Source of the DNA: Aerococcus sanguinicola
Lineage (GTDB): Bacteria > Bacillota > Bacilli > Lactobacillales > Aerococcaceae
Assembly: GCF_008726925.1 (NCBI RefSeq)
Contig: NZ_VYWO01000002.1
Coordinates: forward strand, 1 to 64,000
Direction: 5' to 3'
DNA: 64,000 nucleotides
The position numbers and the translations under genes were made by a program. This document shows, in pieces, positions 53,127-62,933 of this stretch (the first letter of the stretch is position 1; each line of letters begins with the position of its first letter). Under the pieces are notes generated by a model. The model was not told the origin of the DNA. It saw only the letters and a program-made list of their open reading frames with translations, and did no database searches.

Positions 53127-54837
53127 GGTCAACCGCCTCCTCTCCTTGGCTTAGGGCAATTTCACGGTAAATTTGATTATTGATCAGCAGGTCCTCATGG
53201 CTGCCGAAGCCTTTGACCTGACCATTATCAAGGACTAGGATCTTATCAGCATGGCGGATAGTGGCCACACGCTGGGCGACAATAATTAGAATGGCCTGGT
53301 CGAGGGCTTCCTGCAGGGCCTGGCGGAGCTCATAATCTGTTTGATAGTCGAGAGCAGAGAAGGAGTCGTCGAAGATATAGACAGGAACTTGACGACTCAA
53401 GGCCCGGGCAATGGCTAGGCGCTGGCGTTGGCCGCCCGAGAAGTTATTGCCCCCGCGAATCATAGCTTCGTCGAGTGGGCTTTCTTCGGGCAGGAAGTCA
53501 CGGGCCTGGGCAATGCTGAGGTTATTAAGCAATTGGTCATCGCTAACCGCCTCATTACTATAGGACAAGTTGTCGCGGATAGACTTGGTAAAGAAGAAAT
53601 TCTGCTGGGGCACATAGCTCATTTGGTCCCGCACAGAGGCGGCTTCCAGGTCTTCAATCTCTTGGTTATTGATCAGTAGGTGTCCTGAACTTGGGTCATA
53701 GAACTGGAGTAAGAGCTTGAGCAGGGTGGATTTACCGGACCCTGTCCCTCCAATAATCCCCAGGGTTTGACCGCGCTCAACACTGAAATTAATGGCTTTC
53801 AAGGCAGGCAGATTAGCCCCTGGATAGTAGAAGGTCAAATCGCGCGCCTCAATCCGCTGAATCGGCTCTTTTAGACTGACCTGGCCGCCGATTTCACGGG
53901 TTGGATAGGTCAAGAGTTCATTAACCCGTTGGGCAGAAGTAAAGGTCCGCGGCAGCATGGTTAAGAGGTGGGAAATCATAATGAGAGCAGAGAGAACCTG
54001 GGTAATGTATTGAAGATAGGCCATCATATCCCCAATCTGTAGGTCACCTTGGTCAATCAAGTGAGAACCGAAGTAAGCCACACCCACTAAGGAAAAATTC
54101 AAAATAATGGTCAGTAAGGGCATGACGGTAATCATAATGCGGTTAACTCTGAGGGCGGTTTGGTAGTAGTCCTCATTGGCTTGACTGAAGATTTCCTCCT
54201 CGTAATGGTTACGCGAGAAGGCGCGAATAACCCGCAATCCCGTCAAACGTTGGCGAAAAAGCAGGTTGATTCGGTCCAGATAGGCCTGCAACTTAGGGAA
54301 GTAAGGCAGGGCCACGCGGAAAACAATGTAAGTCCCGATAAGGATCAGGGGCAGACTGAGAAAAATGACAAAGGACAAACGAAGATTGGTGGTCAAAGCC
54401 ATAATCAGCCCGCCCACGAACATTAAGAGGCCACGGACCCAGGGCCGCATCCCCATCAAGGCCATCTGTTCGATCTGGTTGACATCATCGGTTGTCCGTG
54501 TAATCAAGGAAGAAATCCCAAAGTCTTCCGTTTCATCGAAGGTCATATGGTTGACCTTGGTGTACATCTGGTGGCGGACATCCCGGGAGAAGCCCATGGC
54601 CGCCTTGGCTGAGTGATAGGCTGCAGATCCCCGGCAGAGGACGGTAATGAGAACGACAAGGAGCATGACGCCCCCTATCCTTAGAATCAGCTGGGTATCC
54701 CCGTTAGCCACCCCCTGGTCAACTACAGTAGACATTAATTTAGGTAGAAAAAGTTCACCCAGAGCATTCCCGAAAGTCAGTAAAATCACAAGTAAGATCC
54801 GCCAACGGTAAGCTCTCAGGTAAGCAAATACTTGCAC
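53119..54837 (-). CDS. ABC exporter half-transporter with degenerate NBD
   Basis: 572 residues from a GTG start (GGAGG nine bases before). Six-helix domain followed by an ATPase with Walker A GGTGSGKST and a normal signature FSGGQRQR, but Walker B IYIFDDSFSALD has Asp where the catalytic Glu should be, and the H-loop position reads AQRVAT. This is the standard asymmetric partner in heterodimers such as LmrCD, BmrCD and TM287/288, and it pairs with the downstream gene. Confidence 0.9.
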   Translation of the reverse strand: MQVFAYLRAYRWRILLVILLTFGNALGELFLPKLMSTVVDQGVANGDTQLILRIGGVMLLVVLITVLCRGSAAYHSAKAAMGFSRDVRHQMYTKVNHMTFDETEDFGISSLITRTTDDVNQIEQMALMGMRPWVRGLLMFVGGLIMALTTNLRLSFVIFLSLPLILIGTYIVFRVALPYFPKLQAYLDRINLLFRQRLTGLRVIRAFSRNHYEEEIFSQANEDYYQTALRVNRIMITVMPLLTIILNFSLVGVAYFGSHLIDQGDLQIGDMMAYLQYITQVLSALIMISHLLTMLPRTFTSAQRVNELLTYPTREIGGQVSLKEPIQRIEARDLTFYYPGANLPALKAINFSVERGQTLGIIGGTGSGKSTLLKLLLQFYDPSSGHLLINNQEIEDLEAASVRDQMSYVPQQNFFFTKSIRDNLSYSNEAVSDDQLLNNLSIAQARDFLPEESPLDEAMIRGGNNFSGGQRQRLAIARALSRQVPVYIFDDSFSALDYQTDYELRQALQEALDQAILIIVAQRVATIRHADKILVLDNGQVKGFGSHEDLLINNQIYREIALSQGEEAVDHA

Positions 54838-55007
54838 AATTGTGTGCCTCCAATCTAATTAAAGTATCGCTGATAATCCATAATGCGTACCCTCCACTTT
54901 AGCACAGGCCAAGCCAGCAAGCGAGTAAAAGAACTTAGCTCTTCTAATTTGCAGCAGTTAGAATAAATCCGGTAGAATACAATTAATAATAAAAAGGAGG
55001 ATTTCGG

Positions 55008-55301
55008 ATGCTTTATCTCATCATTTTAATCCTGGCCTTGTTGAGCCTGGGCATGGGCTTTTGGGCCTTGAAGCAGGACCGTATCGCTTTCTACAGCTTC
55101 GACCAAGACCAGGCCAAGCATAACCACCTACTCGCTCAAGGATTGGGAGTCAGCCTCTTATTTGCCGGCACCGTCCTGGCCTTTATCCTGGTTATGGTTT
55201 ACTTATTTCATTTACCTGCCTATTTATTAGTGATTGTTGCCGGCTTCATCTATCTTACGGTGCTCGTCAAACTCGTTCAGATGAAAGGCTCGCTTAAATA
55301 A
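55008..55301 (+). CDS. Small hypothetical membrane protein
   Basis: 97 residues, strong ribosome site (AAGGAGGATTTCGG). Three hydrophobic helices (about 2-20, 45-68, 71-90) with a charged loop DQDQAKHNHLLAQ. Looks like DUF3784-type small membrane proteins but not certain. Convergent with and overlapping the FAH-family gene by 8 bases. Confidence 0.65.
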   Translation: MLYLIILILALLSLGMGFWALKQDRIAFYSFDQDQAKHNHLLAQGLGVSLLFAGTVLAFILVMVYLFHLPAYLLVIVAGFIYLTVLVKLVQMKGSLK

Positions 55302-56166
55302 TCCGATTTTCCAATTGACCAATTCCCTCGATACTAACGCAGACTTGGTCGCCAACTTGCAACCAAACTTGGTCCTCACTCGTTTTACCTGCAATAACGC
55401 CGTCCGGAGTCCCCGTAAAGATAAGGTCACCTGGCTTAAGGGTCATGTGCCGGGAGAGGTAGCTGACAATTTCAGGAATAGAGAAAATCATCTGTTGGGT
55501 TGAAGCTTCTTGGACCGTTTGGCCATTTACCTGGCAGCTAATCTTGATCCCTTGAGGATCCAGCTGGTCGGATAATGTGATATAGGGACCCAAGGGAGCA
55601 AAAGCGTCGCCTGTCTTCCCAACCAACCACTGGCTGCTCGCAAACTGCCGGTCCCTCAAGGAGAGGTCATTGCCTGCTGTATAGGCAAAGATCATGTCCG
55701 GTCGAAAGTCTTCAGGCTGAATGTCTTTAATCTCTTCTCCTACGATGGCCACTAATTCAGCCTCATAATCCAGCTGCTTACCGTAGCTTGGGAAAGGAAT
55801 CCCCTGCCCGCAAGCCGCTAGGGCATTATTAAACTTAGAAAAAATAGTCGGTTCTTCACGAGCATCGGACCGGTCTACCTCATCAATATGGTCTTGGTAG
55901 TTGAGCCCGACACAGAGAATCTTTTCTGGCGCTAAGACCGCAGGAAGAAAATCAATGTCTGTTCCTAAGACAGGCAGGTCTTGGCTAGTTAAGCGCTGGA
56001 GTCGGTCGATTAAGTCCTTGGACTGGTCAGCCTGGATAAGGTCATCAGTTGAACGAAGCAATAGATTGTCATGTTCAAAGATCCATTGGCTCAAGGCATA
56101 GTGCCTACCATCCAGATGACCACCAAGTGCTGGCTGGCCCTGATGGAGATAGTTAAAGAATTGCAT
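55294..56166 (-). CDS. Fumarylacetoacetate hydrolase-family protein
   Basis: 290 residues from ATG 56166 (GAAAGGGG upstream); the frame to 56202 is not needed. FAH fold with metal-binding Glu/Glu/Asp in LCVGLNYQDHIDEVD...DYEAELVAIVGEEIKD and GNDLSLRDRQFASSQWLVGKTGDAFAPLGPYI, and the end GDLIFTGTPDGV. Such proteins are acylpyruvases or oxaloacetate decarboxylases; substrate not decided. Confidence 0.88.
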   Translation of the reverse strand: MQFFNYLHQGQPALGGHLDGRHYALSQWIFEHDNLLLRSTDDLIQADQSKDLIDRLQRLTSQDLPVLGTDIDFLPAVLAPEKILCVGLNYQDHIDEVDRSDAREEPTIFSKFNNALAACGQGIPFPSYGKQLDYEAELVAIVGEEIKDIQPEDFRPDMIFAYTAGNDLSLRDRQFASSQWLVGKTGDAFAPLGPYITLSDQLDPQGIKISCQVNGQTVQEASTQQMIFSIPEIVSYLSRHMTLKPGDLIFTGTPDGVIAGKTSEDQVWLQVGDQVCVSIEGIGQLENRII

Positions 56167-56290
56167 GGAAATACCCCTTTCAATAAAAGCTCTTATCTTC
56201 ATTATAGCCTATCACTTGGCCAAATGCCCCTAAAAAGCTAGAAGACTAAAGACGGTCAAGTCAAAAGCAGAAAATTTACTGACTAATGAC

Positions 56291-56319
56291 TTGCACCATC
56301 TTTCCCTATCTGTTAAAAT
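56291..56319 (+). promoter_or_regulatory. Promoter of rpsF-ssb-rpsR
   Basis: TTGCAC (56291-56296), 17-base spacer, TAAAAT (56314-56319). The leader holds a CTCTCC/GGAGAG hairpin (about 56341-56371) that may be a simple stem; the CCG-type S6:S18 leader motif is not evident. Confidence 0.6.
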
Positions 56320-56402
56320 ATAGTATTGTGAGTATGAATATACTCTCCTTGCTCTTTTCTAACTGAGGAGAGCCACAAGACCAAAAGGAGGTGCGAAAGC
56401 CA

Positions 56403-56693
56403 ATGACTAAATATGAAGTTTTATACATTATCCGTCCAGATTTAGATGATGCGTCAAAATCAGCCTTAGTTGAAAACTTTGACAATATCTTAACTTCAAA
56501 CGGGACTTCAATCATTGAATCAAAAGACTGGCAAAAACGTCGTTTCGCATACGAAATTGAAGATTTCCGCGAAGGAATCTACCATCTCGTAGAATGTGAA
56601 GCTGAAGATGCTGAAGGTATCAACGAATTTGACCGTCTCGCTAAGATCAATGACGGCATTTTACGTCACATGATCACTAAAATTGAAGCTTAA
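56403..56693 (+). CDS. rpsF: 30S ribosomal protein S6
   Basis: 96 residues from ATG 56403 (AAAGGAGGT ten bases before). Typical [16 protein letters not shown] and [18 protein letters not shown]. Binds S18 on the 30S platform; both genes are in this operon with ssb between. Confidence 0.97.
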   Translation: MTKYEVLYIIRPDLDDASKSALVENFDNILTSNGTSIIESKDWQKRRFAYEIEDFREGIYHLVECEAEDAEGINEFDRLAKINDGILRHMITKIEA

Positions 56694-56726
56694 TGAAGAC
56701 TAAGATTACGAGAGAGGGATTATCAT

Positions 56727-57314
56727 ATGATTAACAATGTCGTATTAGTTGGCCGATTAACTCGAGAAGTCGATTTACGTTATACGCAAAGCGGCATCGC
56801 TGTTGCTAACTTTACAGTAGCTTGTGATCGCAACTTTCGTAATTCACAGGGTGAAACTGAAACAGACTTCATTTCCTGTGTGATGTGGCGTAAGTCAGCC
56901 GAAAATTTTGCTAAATTTACCCGGAAAGGTTCCCTCGTCGGAATCGAAGGGAGTATTCAGACGCGTAACTACGAAAACCAACAAGGTCAACGTGTTTACG
57001 TTACAGAAGTTTTAGCTAATAATTTTAGCTTACTTGAACCCAAATCAGTAACTGAAAGTCGTCCACAATCTAATAATAGTAATTCATATGGTAACAATGC
57101 TTACCAGGGCAATAGTTTTGGTTCAGGCAACCAAAACCAAGATCCATTTGCTGCTCAAGCAAATCAAGATCCTTTTGCCTCTAATGATAATTCTTCTCCG
57201 TTTAGTGCAGGCGGATTTGGCAATGACAACCCATTTGCTTCTGGCAATGATCAGAAGTCATCATCCAACGATGGATCGTCTATTAATATTGCCGATGATG
57301 ACCTGCCATTCTAA
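56727..57314 (+). CDS. ssb: Single-stranded DNA-binding protein
   Basis: 195 residues: OB-fold (1-110, [20 protein letters not shown]), a Gln/Asn/Ser/Gly linker with repeated DPFA-type segments, and the conserved acidic tip DDDLPF that recruits repair and replication partners. Confidence 0.97.
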   Translation: MINNVVLVGRLTREVDLRYTQSGIAVANFTVACDRNFRNSQGETETDFISCVMWRKSAENFAKFTRKGSLVGIEGSIQTRNYENQQGQRVYVTEVLANNFSLLEPKSVTESRPQSNNSNSYGNNAYQGNSFGSGNQNQDPFAAQANQDPFASNDNSSPFSAGGFGNDNPFASGNDQKSSSNDGSSINIADDDLPF

Positions 57315-57340
57315 AAATGGAATAAAGGAGGATAATGAAC

Positions 57341-57580
57341 ATGGCACAAAATCGTCGTCGTGGTGGCCGTAGACGTAGAAAAGTATGTTTCTTCTGCGCT
57401 AACCATGTAGATCATATTGATTTTAAAGATACAGATTTATTACAACGTTATATTTCTGAAAAAGGTAAAATCTTACCTCGCCGTGTAACTGGTACTTGTG
57501 CAAAACACCAACGTGCTTTAGCAACAGCTATCAAACGTTCACGTGTAATGGCATTACTACCATTTACCGTTCAAGACTAA
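57341..57580 (+). CDS. rpsR: 30S ribosomal protein S18
   Basis: 79 residues from the ATG at 57341 (AGGAGG nine bases before; the ATG two codons earlier is only three bases from it). Basic start [19 protein letters not shown] and the RNA-binding [27 protein letters not shown] are diagnostic. Strong terminator follows. Confidence 0.97.
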   Translation: MAQNRRRGGRRRRKVCFFCANHVDHIDFKDTDLLQRYISEKGKILPRRVTGTCAKHQRALATAIKRSRVMALLPFTVQD

Positions 57581-57588
57581 TTGAAGAG

Positions 57589-57618
57589 AGCACCGGGTAT
57601 TAACCGGGTGCTTTTTTT
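57589..57618 (+). terminator. Terminator of rpsF-ssb-rpsR
   Basis: AGCACCGG...CCGGGTGCT followed by TTTTTTT. Confidence 0.9.
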
Positions 57619-57686
57619 ATGCCTGTGTATAAACATATGTTCCTGAAACAAAAGTTTTCCACATGTTAATTCTTTTTATACACATG

Positions 57687-57939
57687 TGTGGATAGAATTG
57701 AGATTTTGTGGATTGTTCCACGTGGAACACCCTTAATCATATCCACAGCTTCTATCCACAAGCTTGTCTATAAGTGGATAAGTTTGTTGATATGTGGATA
57801 AGATGTTTTGGGAATAGGAGTTTCTCTCTTTTAATGAAAACATATGTTCTTATTATTGCCTGATTTATAGCATTTTACATTCTTTAGTAGATAAATTGGG
57901 ATAGATAAAGCAGTTTTTATTATCCTTTGTTGTGGATAA
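57687..57939. other. Second DnaA-box cluster
   Basis: Exact TGTGGATAA at 57793-57801 and 57931-57939; near matches TGTGGATAG (57687), TGTGGATTG (57707), ATATCCACA (57739), CTATCCACA (57752) and AGTGGATAA (57773). Seven in about 250 bases, as dense as the clusters beside dnaA, and interleaved with the first parS site. Confidence 0.75.
57714..57729. other. parS site 1
   Basis: TGTTCCACGTGGAACA, a perfect 16-bp palindrome and accepted parS variant (CC/GG form). Confidence 0.9.
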
Positions 57940-58100
57940 GTTTATTTAGCTTCCGACTAGAGCTTCTTGTGTATAAACTGTTGCTCGGCTAAATAAATTG
58001 TGTATAACTTTTGAGGAATTGAGAGACTTAGCCCTGTGCTTAACTTTATCCCCATCTTTTGTATGCTTAATAATATAAAGGAGAATGTACGGCTTCTTGC

Positions 58101-58116
58101 TGTATCACGTGAAACA
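58101..58116. other. parS-like site 2
   Basis: TGTATCACGTGAAACA, one change from TGTTTCACGTGAAACA. Confidence 0.75.
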
Positions 58117-58339
58117 TTTCTGCGAGCCCTCCCTTTTAACAAGTTTTATGATTAAGTCTTCGTATAATTTATAGAATAAGATTTAAATTGACCTAGAAAT
58201 CTAAGAAAAAGGAAATTTGAGAAGTAGATAAGTGATTAAATGAATTTTGAATAAGGCACAGATACTATTTTTCAAAGATTAGTTGGGATAAAGCTGGCTC
58301 GTATTAAAAAATCTAGGATGGCTCTAAAAAGAAATAGGG

Positions 58340-58390
58340 AGTCGGTTAACTTCTATGCTATAAGCAGGAAGTTTAACCGACTCTTTTTTA
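58340..58390 (+). terminator. Strong intrinsic terminator inside the desert
   Basis: AGTCGGTTAACTTC / GAAGTTTAACCGACT arms followed by CTTTTTT. No coding gene precedes it, so it may end a small RNA or a transcript entering from rpsR. Confidence 0.7.
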
Positions 58391-58500
58391 TTCGTATAAG
58401 AATGAAGGTGATGGACAGAAAGGACTCCATTATCAATCGATTACCTTCCTGGAATTAGCCAATAAAGAAAGCATCTTTTATAAATTGATCTTTACTGCTA

Positions 58501-58516
58501 TGTTTCACGTGAAACA
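58501..58516. other. parS site 3
   Basis: TGTTTCACGTGAAACA, the exact consensus. Confidence 0.95.
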
Positions 58517-58896
58517 TTCTTATCTATAAACAGCTCATAGACTTATTCAAACTTAAAAATAGGGATTTTTATCCGAAAATAACTATAATTAGATCAATTC
58601 ACTTCATGAGTTCATGGTATATGATAATGTTGGGCAGACGTCTTAATTAGGCTTGCAAATGTTTCTAGAATTGCAGCATCAGAAAGAGGAAAAATGATGA
58701 AATAGAGAAAGGAGACTTGGGAAGAGAGCACACCAGGCTTTGTGAAATAAAGGTCAGTATAAACTTCTTAAAAATTGATCTCTAGTAAATAGTTAAATTT
58801 TATTTTATCTTCTCTCCTCTACTGTTGATTGATCTCTTTATCTATAATGAATTTATTTAGTTAAATAATTTCAAAGGAAATAGGATATTATTGCTG

Positions 58897-58912
58897 TGTT
58901 TCACGTGAAACA
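58897..58912. other. parS site 4
   Basis: TGTTTCACGTGAAACA, the exact consensus. Confidence 0.95.
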
Positions 58913-59244
58913 AAAGCTTAGTGGATATCTACAATAAAATTTCTTCCTTATAACTATTAAGTTACTGTACTGAAAGTTAATGATGGATTTGAAGACGATA
59001 TTTATTTGAATACTTAATTAGAAAAGGGGCTAAAACAGCTAAGTAGCCTTGAGAGCATAGAAGAAGCTCCATAAAATTTTTATTGCTTAGTAATATGAAT
59101 TAATATGATTTTCACTGGCTAAACTTTAAATAGTCTAAGAATAAAAGTCACTGCTACCTGAAACAACTAAGATACATTCTTTATCTGTAAATCGTTCAAG
59201 CTTTGAGCAGCTATAGGAACTATATGCGACGAAGTATTGATATG

Positions 59245-59287
59245 AAAGAAGCTCATCAAAAGGATCAAGCTTTTGATGAGCTTCTTT
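59245..59287. repeat. Perfect 18-bp inverted repeat (hairpin) in the desert
   Basis: AAAGAAGCTCATCAAAAG and CTTTTGATGAGCTTCTTT with a 7-base loop. A terminator in either direction or a stable structural site. Confidence 0.7.
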
Positions 59288-59310
59288 AGTTAAAGTCTAG
59301 TAAAGGACTT

Positions 59311-59361
59311 CACTCTTATTTTACTCTACTTAATTCATCAGAGTCTAACTGTCAAAGCTCG
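59311..59361 (+). repeat. Decayed 3' half of a hairpin-repeat unit
   Basis: CTCTTATT..., then TTCATCAGAGTCTAACTGTCAAAGCTC align with the family's CTCTTATT..., AATCATCCGAGTCTAACCGCCAAGCCTC, with scattered changes; the 5' half is not preserved. A separate CACACCCT end appears at 59460-59467. Confidence 0.5.
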
Positions 59362-59462
59362 TAACTAAGCTAGTTTTTTTCAGGCGTTTAACTTCAAGCT
59401 CCCAATCTCATTAGCTTTTCAATATTGTTTTCTTAGAAGCTAATTTTTCCACTAGGTTTCAC

Positions 59463-59490
59463 ACCCTCTGAGACTATGAGGGTATTTTTT
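59463..59490 (+). terminator. Short intrinsic terminator in the desert
   Basis: ACCCTC-n9-GAGGGT followed by ATTTTTT; its left arm is the end of a CACACCC motif. Confidence 0.55.
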
Positions 59491-59554
59491 AAAATAAATC
59501 ATCTTTTAGAGATGGCTTGTAAATTTTTTACTCAACCTATCAATGATTATGCTA

Positions 59555-59570
59555 TGTTTCACGTGAAACA
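59555..59570. other. parS site 5
   Basis: TGTTTCACGTGAAACA, the exact consensus. Confidence 0.95.
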
Positions 59571-59635
59571 ATTAATAGTATTAAATATTAATATCTTATC
59601 TTGAATTAAGTCTATAAATTTTCGTCATTCAAATT

Positions 59636-59651
59636 TGTTTCACGTGTAACA
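59636..59651. other. parS-like site 6
   Basis: TGTTTCACGTGTAACA, one change from consensus; only 65 bases from site 5. Confidence 0.75.
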
Positions 59652-60068
59652 TTGATTTGTTTTAAATAATTTAGCCCTCTTCACTTGATTTTGATGAAAA
59701 ATAGAAAAATTATGAATTATCATTTATATCTAAGTGGAAAGAGAAAATTTTTCTCCCTAGTAGTATTTAGCTTGATAGTAATTGTGAGAAAAAGAGGTGT
59801 TTAGCTTTTCTGCTTTGAAATAAATTCGTGTTTCTCTTGCATGCATTAGCTATGAGAAATAGTCAATTAGTTTTGAATTTTATCTTTCTTTAAGTTAGTT
59901 TCAAGCTGATTTTAAATGCTATGCCTGAATCTAACAAATTCCGTATCCAAATAAGTTTGTATATTTATTTAAAATATAAATAAGAAAAAAGATGTTTCTA
60001 AGTTTCTTTTAGCATGCAATATCAAGTAACTTTGTTTTCTTTATATAAAGGAGGGAAGACTTTAAATG

Positions 60069-60084
60069 TGTTTCACGTGGAACA
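60069..60084. other. parS site 7
   Basis: TGTTTCACGTGGAACA, a mixed form of the two accepted half-sites. Confidence 0.9.
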
Positions 60085-60175
60085 TTCTTGGGCTGTCTGC
60101 ATAAAATTTTTAAGTAGATAATTTTTCATCTAAATTATAAATAAATAACTAATTTACTTAAAATAAGACTTAAAA

Positions 60176-60191
60176 TGTTTCACGTGAAACA
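60176..60191. other. parS site 8
   Basis: TGTTTCACGTGAAACA, the exact consensus, about 130 bases before gdpP. Confidence 0.95.
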
Positions 60192-60324
60192 TTTTAGTTA
60201 GGAACATATGTTCTTTTATCCTTTTCTTTTTAGTCATTTCAAGGTATAATAGGAGTGATTGAAATTAATTTAAAAATAAGCTAAGTGTGTTAAAATATCC
60301 TTATATGAAATGAAGGAGTAGATC

Positions 60325-62346
60325 ATGCAAAAAAATTACAAGCAGTCTAAGCAGCATCCTGAATTAAGAGATGGTCGCGTTTCACTTGCGATTGGGATTG
60401 CTGCACTCTTACTCTTGGCTTGTGCCATCCTAGCCTTTATCTCTAGTGTGAAATTAGGGGCTTTGACCCTTGTATTAATTATTCTAGTGGGACTCGTTTT
60501 ACTTTATGCTTGGAATGCCCTAGAATACGAGTTTGCTAAACAAATGGAGCGACTCGAGAATCGTTTGCAATCGGTGCAAAATGAAATTCTTCTACAGATG
60601 CCGATTGGTATTATCTTGTTTAATCCTAATGATAATTTGATTGACTGGGTGAATCCTTACTTATTGAAGTATTTTGATCGAAATGATTTGATTGGCCATG
60701 AGCTTGAAGAAATTGATGCTGATTTAGCCGAAGTTTTTCATCGTTTATACGAAGAAGAAGGTCAATCAACAGATCGGATTCAGTGGCAGGATCGTTTCTT
60801 TGACGTCGGGCTCTTGCGCGATCAACGGGCCATGTACTTTATGGATGTGACCAAGTATGGTGAAATTAGTCAAGCTGCCAGCAATAACCGGATGATTATC
60901 GGCCATATTTTGGTGGATAATTATGACGAAATCATGTCTGCCCTGAATGATCGACGGAAGTCAACCATTGATAATTATATGACCAAACAGTTGTCGACTT
61001 GGGGGAGGAAGTATAATAGCTTTGTCAAGGAATTGGATGATGACCGCTTCCTGCTCATTGGGACTTATGGTGCCTTACAAGAGATGGAAGAGGATAAATT
61101 CCAGATTATTGATACCATTCGTGAAGCGACGTCTAAGTGGAACTTCCCGCTGACCCTATCGATTGGGATTTCTTACCGTGAAATGGATGATCCCCTAAGT
61201 ATTTCTGAGATTGGTGACCAGGCTCAAGCCAATGTAGACCTCGCTCTGAGTCGGGGCGGTGACCAGGTCGTCATCAAGGTTAAGAATCAGAAGGCCCGTT
61301 ATTATGGGGGTAAGACCAATCCAATGGTTAAGCGGACACATGTGCGTTCCCGACAAATCGCCAATACCATTGCCAAGATGATGCAGGAGAACCAGACGAT
61401 CTTTGTGATGGGCCATGATTATCCAGATATGGATGCGATTGGGGCTTGTGTGGGGATTCGCCGGATTGCCCAGATGAATGATAGCCACTGCTATATTGTG
61501 GTGAATGAGGACCGGATCAACCAGGATATTGCACGTGTGATTGAAGAGCTACGCCAGGATCCTGATAATGCCGATGCGATTATCTCGCCAAGCCAGGCCC
61601 AGGACATGGTTCAGCCAGATTCTCTGGTCTTCTTGGTCGATGTCCACCGCCCATCAATTACTGTAGCTCCTGAGCTGATTGAAGCTGTTAATGGGATTGT
61701 GGTGATTGACCACCACCGTAAGGGTGAAGAAGTGGCCAATAATATTCTCTTAGAATACATTGAACCCTATGCTTCTTCGGCTTGCGAATTAATTACAGAA
61801 TTCTTTGAATATCAGAATCCAGAAGGTAATCCGGTCAATCGCTTGGAAGCAACGATTATGTTGGCAGGGATTACGGTCGACTCGCGGAACTTTTCCTTGC
61901 GTACGGGCTCACGGACCTTTGATGCAGCGTCTTATCTGAAGTCTAATGGGGCGGATTCGATCCTGATTCAAGAGTTCCTAAAAGAAGATCTCAATGATTA
62001 TATTGACCGGAGTCAGTTGATTGAGAGTGTTCAATATATTGAACCGAATATGGGGATTGCCCAAGGCCAAGATGGTCAAGTGTATTCGACTGTTATTGCG
62101 GCCCAGGCAGCTGACACCCTCTTGTCCATGAATGGAATTGCTGCTTCTTTCGTAGTCTTCCAACGTAATGATGGTCGTGTGGGCATCTCAGCACGGAGCA
62201 TGGGGAATGTCAATGTCCAAACCATTATGGAAGAACTCGGTGGTGGGGGACACTTGTCCAATGCGGCCACACAGATCTCCGATGTGACTGTAAGTGAGGC
62301 GGTCGACCAATTGAAAGCCGTTCTAGCAAAAGATAAGGAGGAATAA
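60325..62346 (+). CDS. gdpP: Cyclic-di-AMP phosphodiesterase GdpP
   Basis: Hydrolyses c-di-AMP to pApA at the membrane, controlling osmolyte balance and wall stress. 673 residues: two N-terminal helices (about 18-60), a PAS domain (about 85-150), a degenerate GGDEF domain (about 170-305) and a DHH-DHHA1 domain with [21 protein letters not shown] and [19 protein letters not shown] precedes the ATG. Followed two bases later by rplI, the usual gdpP-rplI-dnaB order. Confidence 0.97.
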   Translation: MQKNYKQSKQHPELRDGRVSLAIGIAALLLLACAILAFISSVKLGALTLVLIILVGLVLLYAWNALEYEFAKQMERLENRLQSVQNEILLQMPIGIILFNPNDNLIDWVNPYLLKYFDRNDLIGHELEEIDADLAEVFHRLYEEEGQSTDRIQWQDRFFDVGLLRDQRAMYFMDVTKYGEISQAASNNRMIIGHILVDNYDEIMSALNDRRKSTIDNYMTKQLSTWGRKYNSFVKELDDDRFLLIGTYGALQEMEEDKFQIIDTIREATSKWNFPLTLSIGISYREMDDPLSISEIGDQAQANVDLALSRGGDQVVIKVKNQKARYYGGKTNPMVKRTHVRSRQIANTIAKMMQENQTIFVMGHDYPDMDAIGACVGIRRIAQMNDSHCYIVVNEDRINQDIARVIEELRQDPDNADAIISPSQAQDMVQPDSLVFLVDVHRPSITVAPELIEAVNGIVVIDHHRKGEEVANNILLEYIEPYASSACELITEFFEYQNPEGNPVNRLEATIMLAGITVDSRNFSLRTGSRTFDAASYLKSNGADSILIQEFLKEDLNDYIDRSQLIESVQYIEPNMGIAQGQDGQVYSTVIAAQAADTLLSMNGIAASFVVFQRNDGRVGISARSMGNVNVQTIMEELGGGGHLSNAATQISDVTVSEAVDQLKAVLAKDKEE

Positions 62347-62348
62347 GA

Positions 62349-62801
62349 ATGAAAGTCATATTCTTACAAGATGTTAAAAAGCAAGGTAAAAAAGGTGAAA
62401 TAAAAGAAGTCTCTACAGGCTACGCACAAAATTTCCTCATTAAAAAAGGCCTAGCCAAGGAAGCAACCAATAGTGCGATTTCTGCCCTCAAAGGCAAACA
62501 AAAAGCAGAGGCCAAAGAAGCAGCTGAAGAAAAAGCAGATGCTGAAAAACTGAAGGCTGTCCTTGAAGATGAGGAGACAGTTGCTGAAGTGAAGGCCAAG
62601 GGTGGGGAAGACGGCCGCTTGTTCGGTTCTGTCCCATCCAAGCAAATTGCGACGGCCTTGAAGGACCAATATGGGATTAAGATTGATAAACGCAAGATCG
62701 AGTTGCCTAATCCAATTCGTGCTTTTGGTTATCGGAATGTGCCTGTGAAGTTACATCCTGATGTTGAGGCAACCATCCGGGTACATGTTGTTGAAGAATA
62801 G
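62349..62801 (+). CDS. rplI: 50S ribosomal protein L9
   Basis: 150 residues; start [36 protein letters not shown] is diagnostic, followed by a long central helix (about 40-75) and the C-terminal RNA-binding domain ([16 protein letters not shown]). AAGGAGG precedes the ATG. Confidence 0.98.
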   Translation: MKVIFLQDVKKQGKKGEIKEVSTGYAQNFLIKKGLAKEATNSAISALKGKQKAEAKEAAEEKADAEKLKAVLEDEETVAEVKAKGGEDGRLFGSVPSKQIATALKDQYGIKIDKRKIELPNPIRAFGYRNVPVKLHPDVEATIRVHVVEE

Positions 62802-62832
62802 AAGATTAATTAAAAAAGATTGAGAATTCAAT

Positions 62833-62865
62833 GGGCTAGGGCATTTTTTCGCCCTGGCTTATTTT
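62833..62865 (+). terminator. Terminator after rplI
   Basis: GGGCTAGGGC / GCCCTGGCTT arms with loop ATTTTTTC, followed by ATTTTC. Confidence 0.7.
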
Positions 62866-62933
62866 CATGAGCTGAAGTTTTTAGTATAATAATTAACGCC
62901 TAAAGGACTTGATTTATGACGAAGGGGGAAATC

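Larger units (their letters stand above)
57623..60324. other. 2.7-kb gene-free AT-rich region holding the parS cluster
   Basis: No reading frame with a ribosome site and protein-like composition was found on either strand; base composition is much more AT-rich than the flanks. It contains eight parS-like sites, seven DnaA-box-like sites, three strong hairpins and a decayed copy of the hairpin repeat (separate entries). It is bounded by the rpsR terminator and gdpP and looks like a dedicated centromere-type segment about 22 kb from dnaA. Confidence 0.8.

Noticed and set aside
57957..58142. Minus-strand open frame of 61 codons in the desert
   Set aside because: It starts at a TTG without a ribosome site and contains a parS-like site; not protein-like.
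57623..60324. Known small RNAs (6S, tmRNA, SRP RNA, RNase P RNA) or tRNAs in the desert
   Set aside because: No conserved core of these RNAs and no tRNA cloverleaf was recognised by eye; a covariance-model scan would be needed to be certain.
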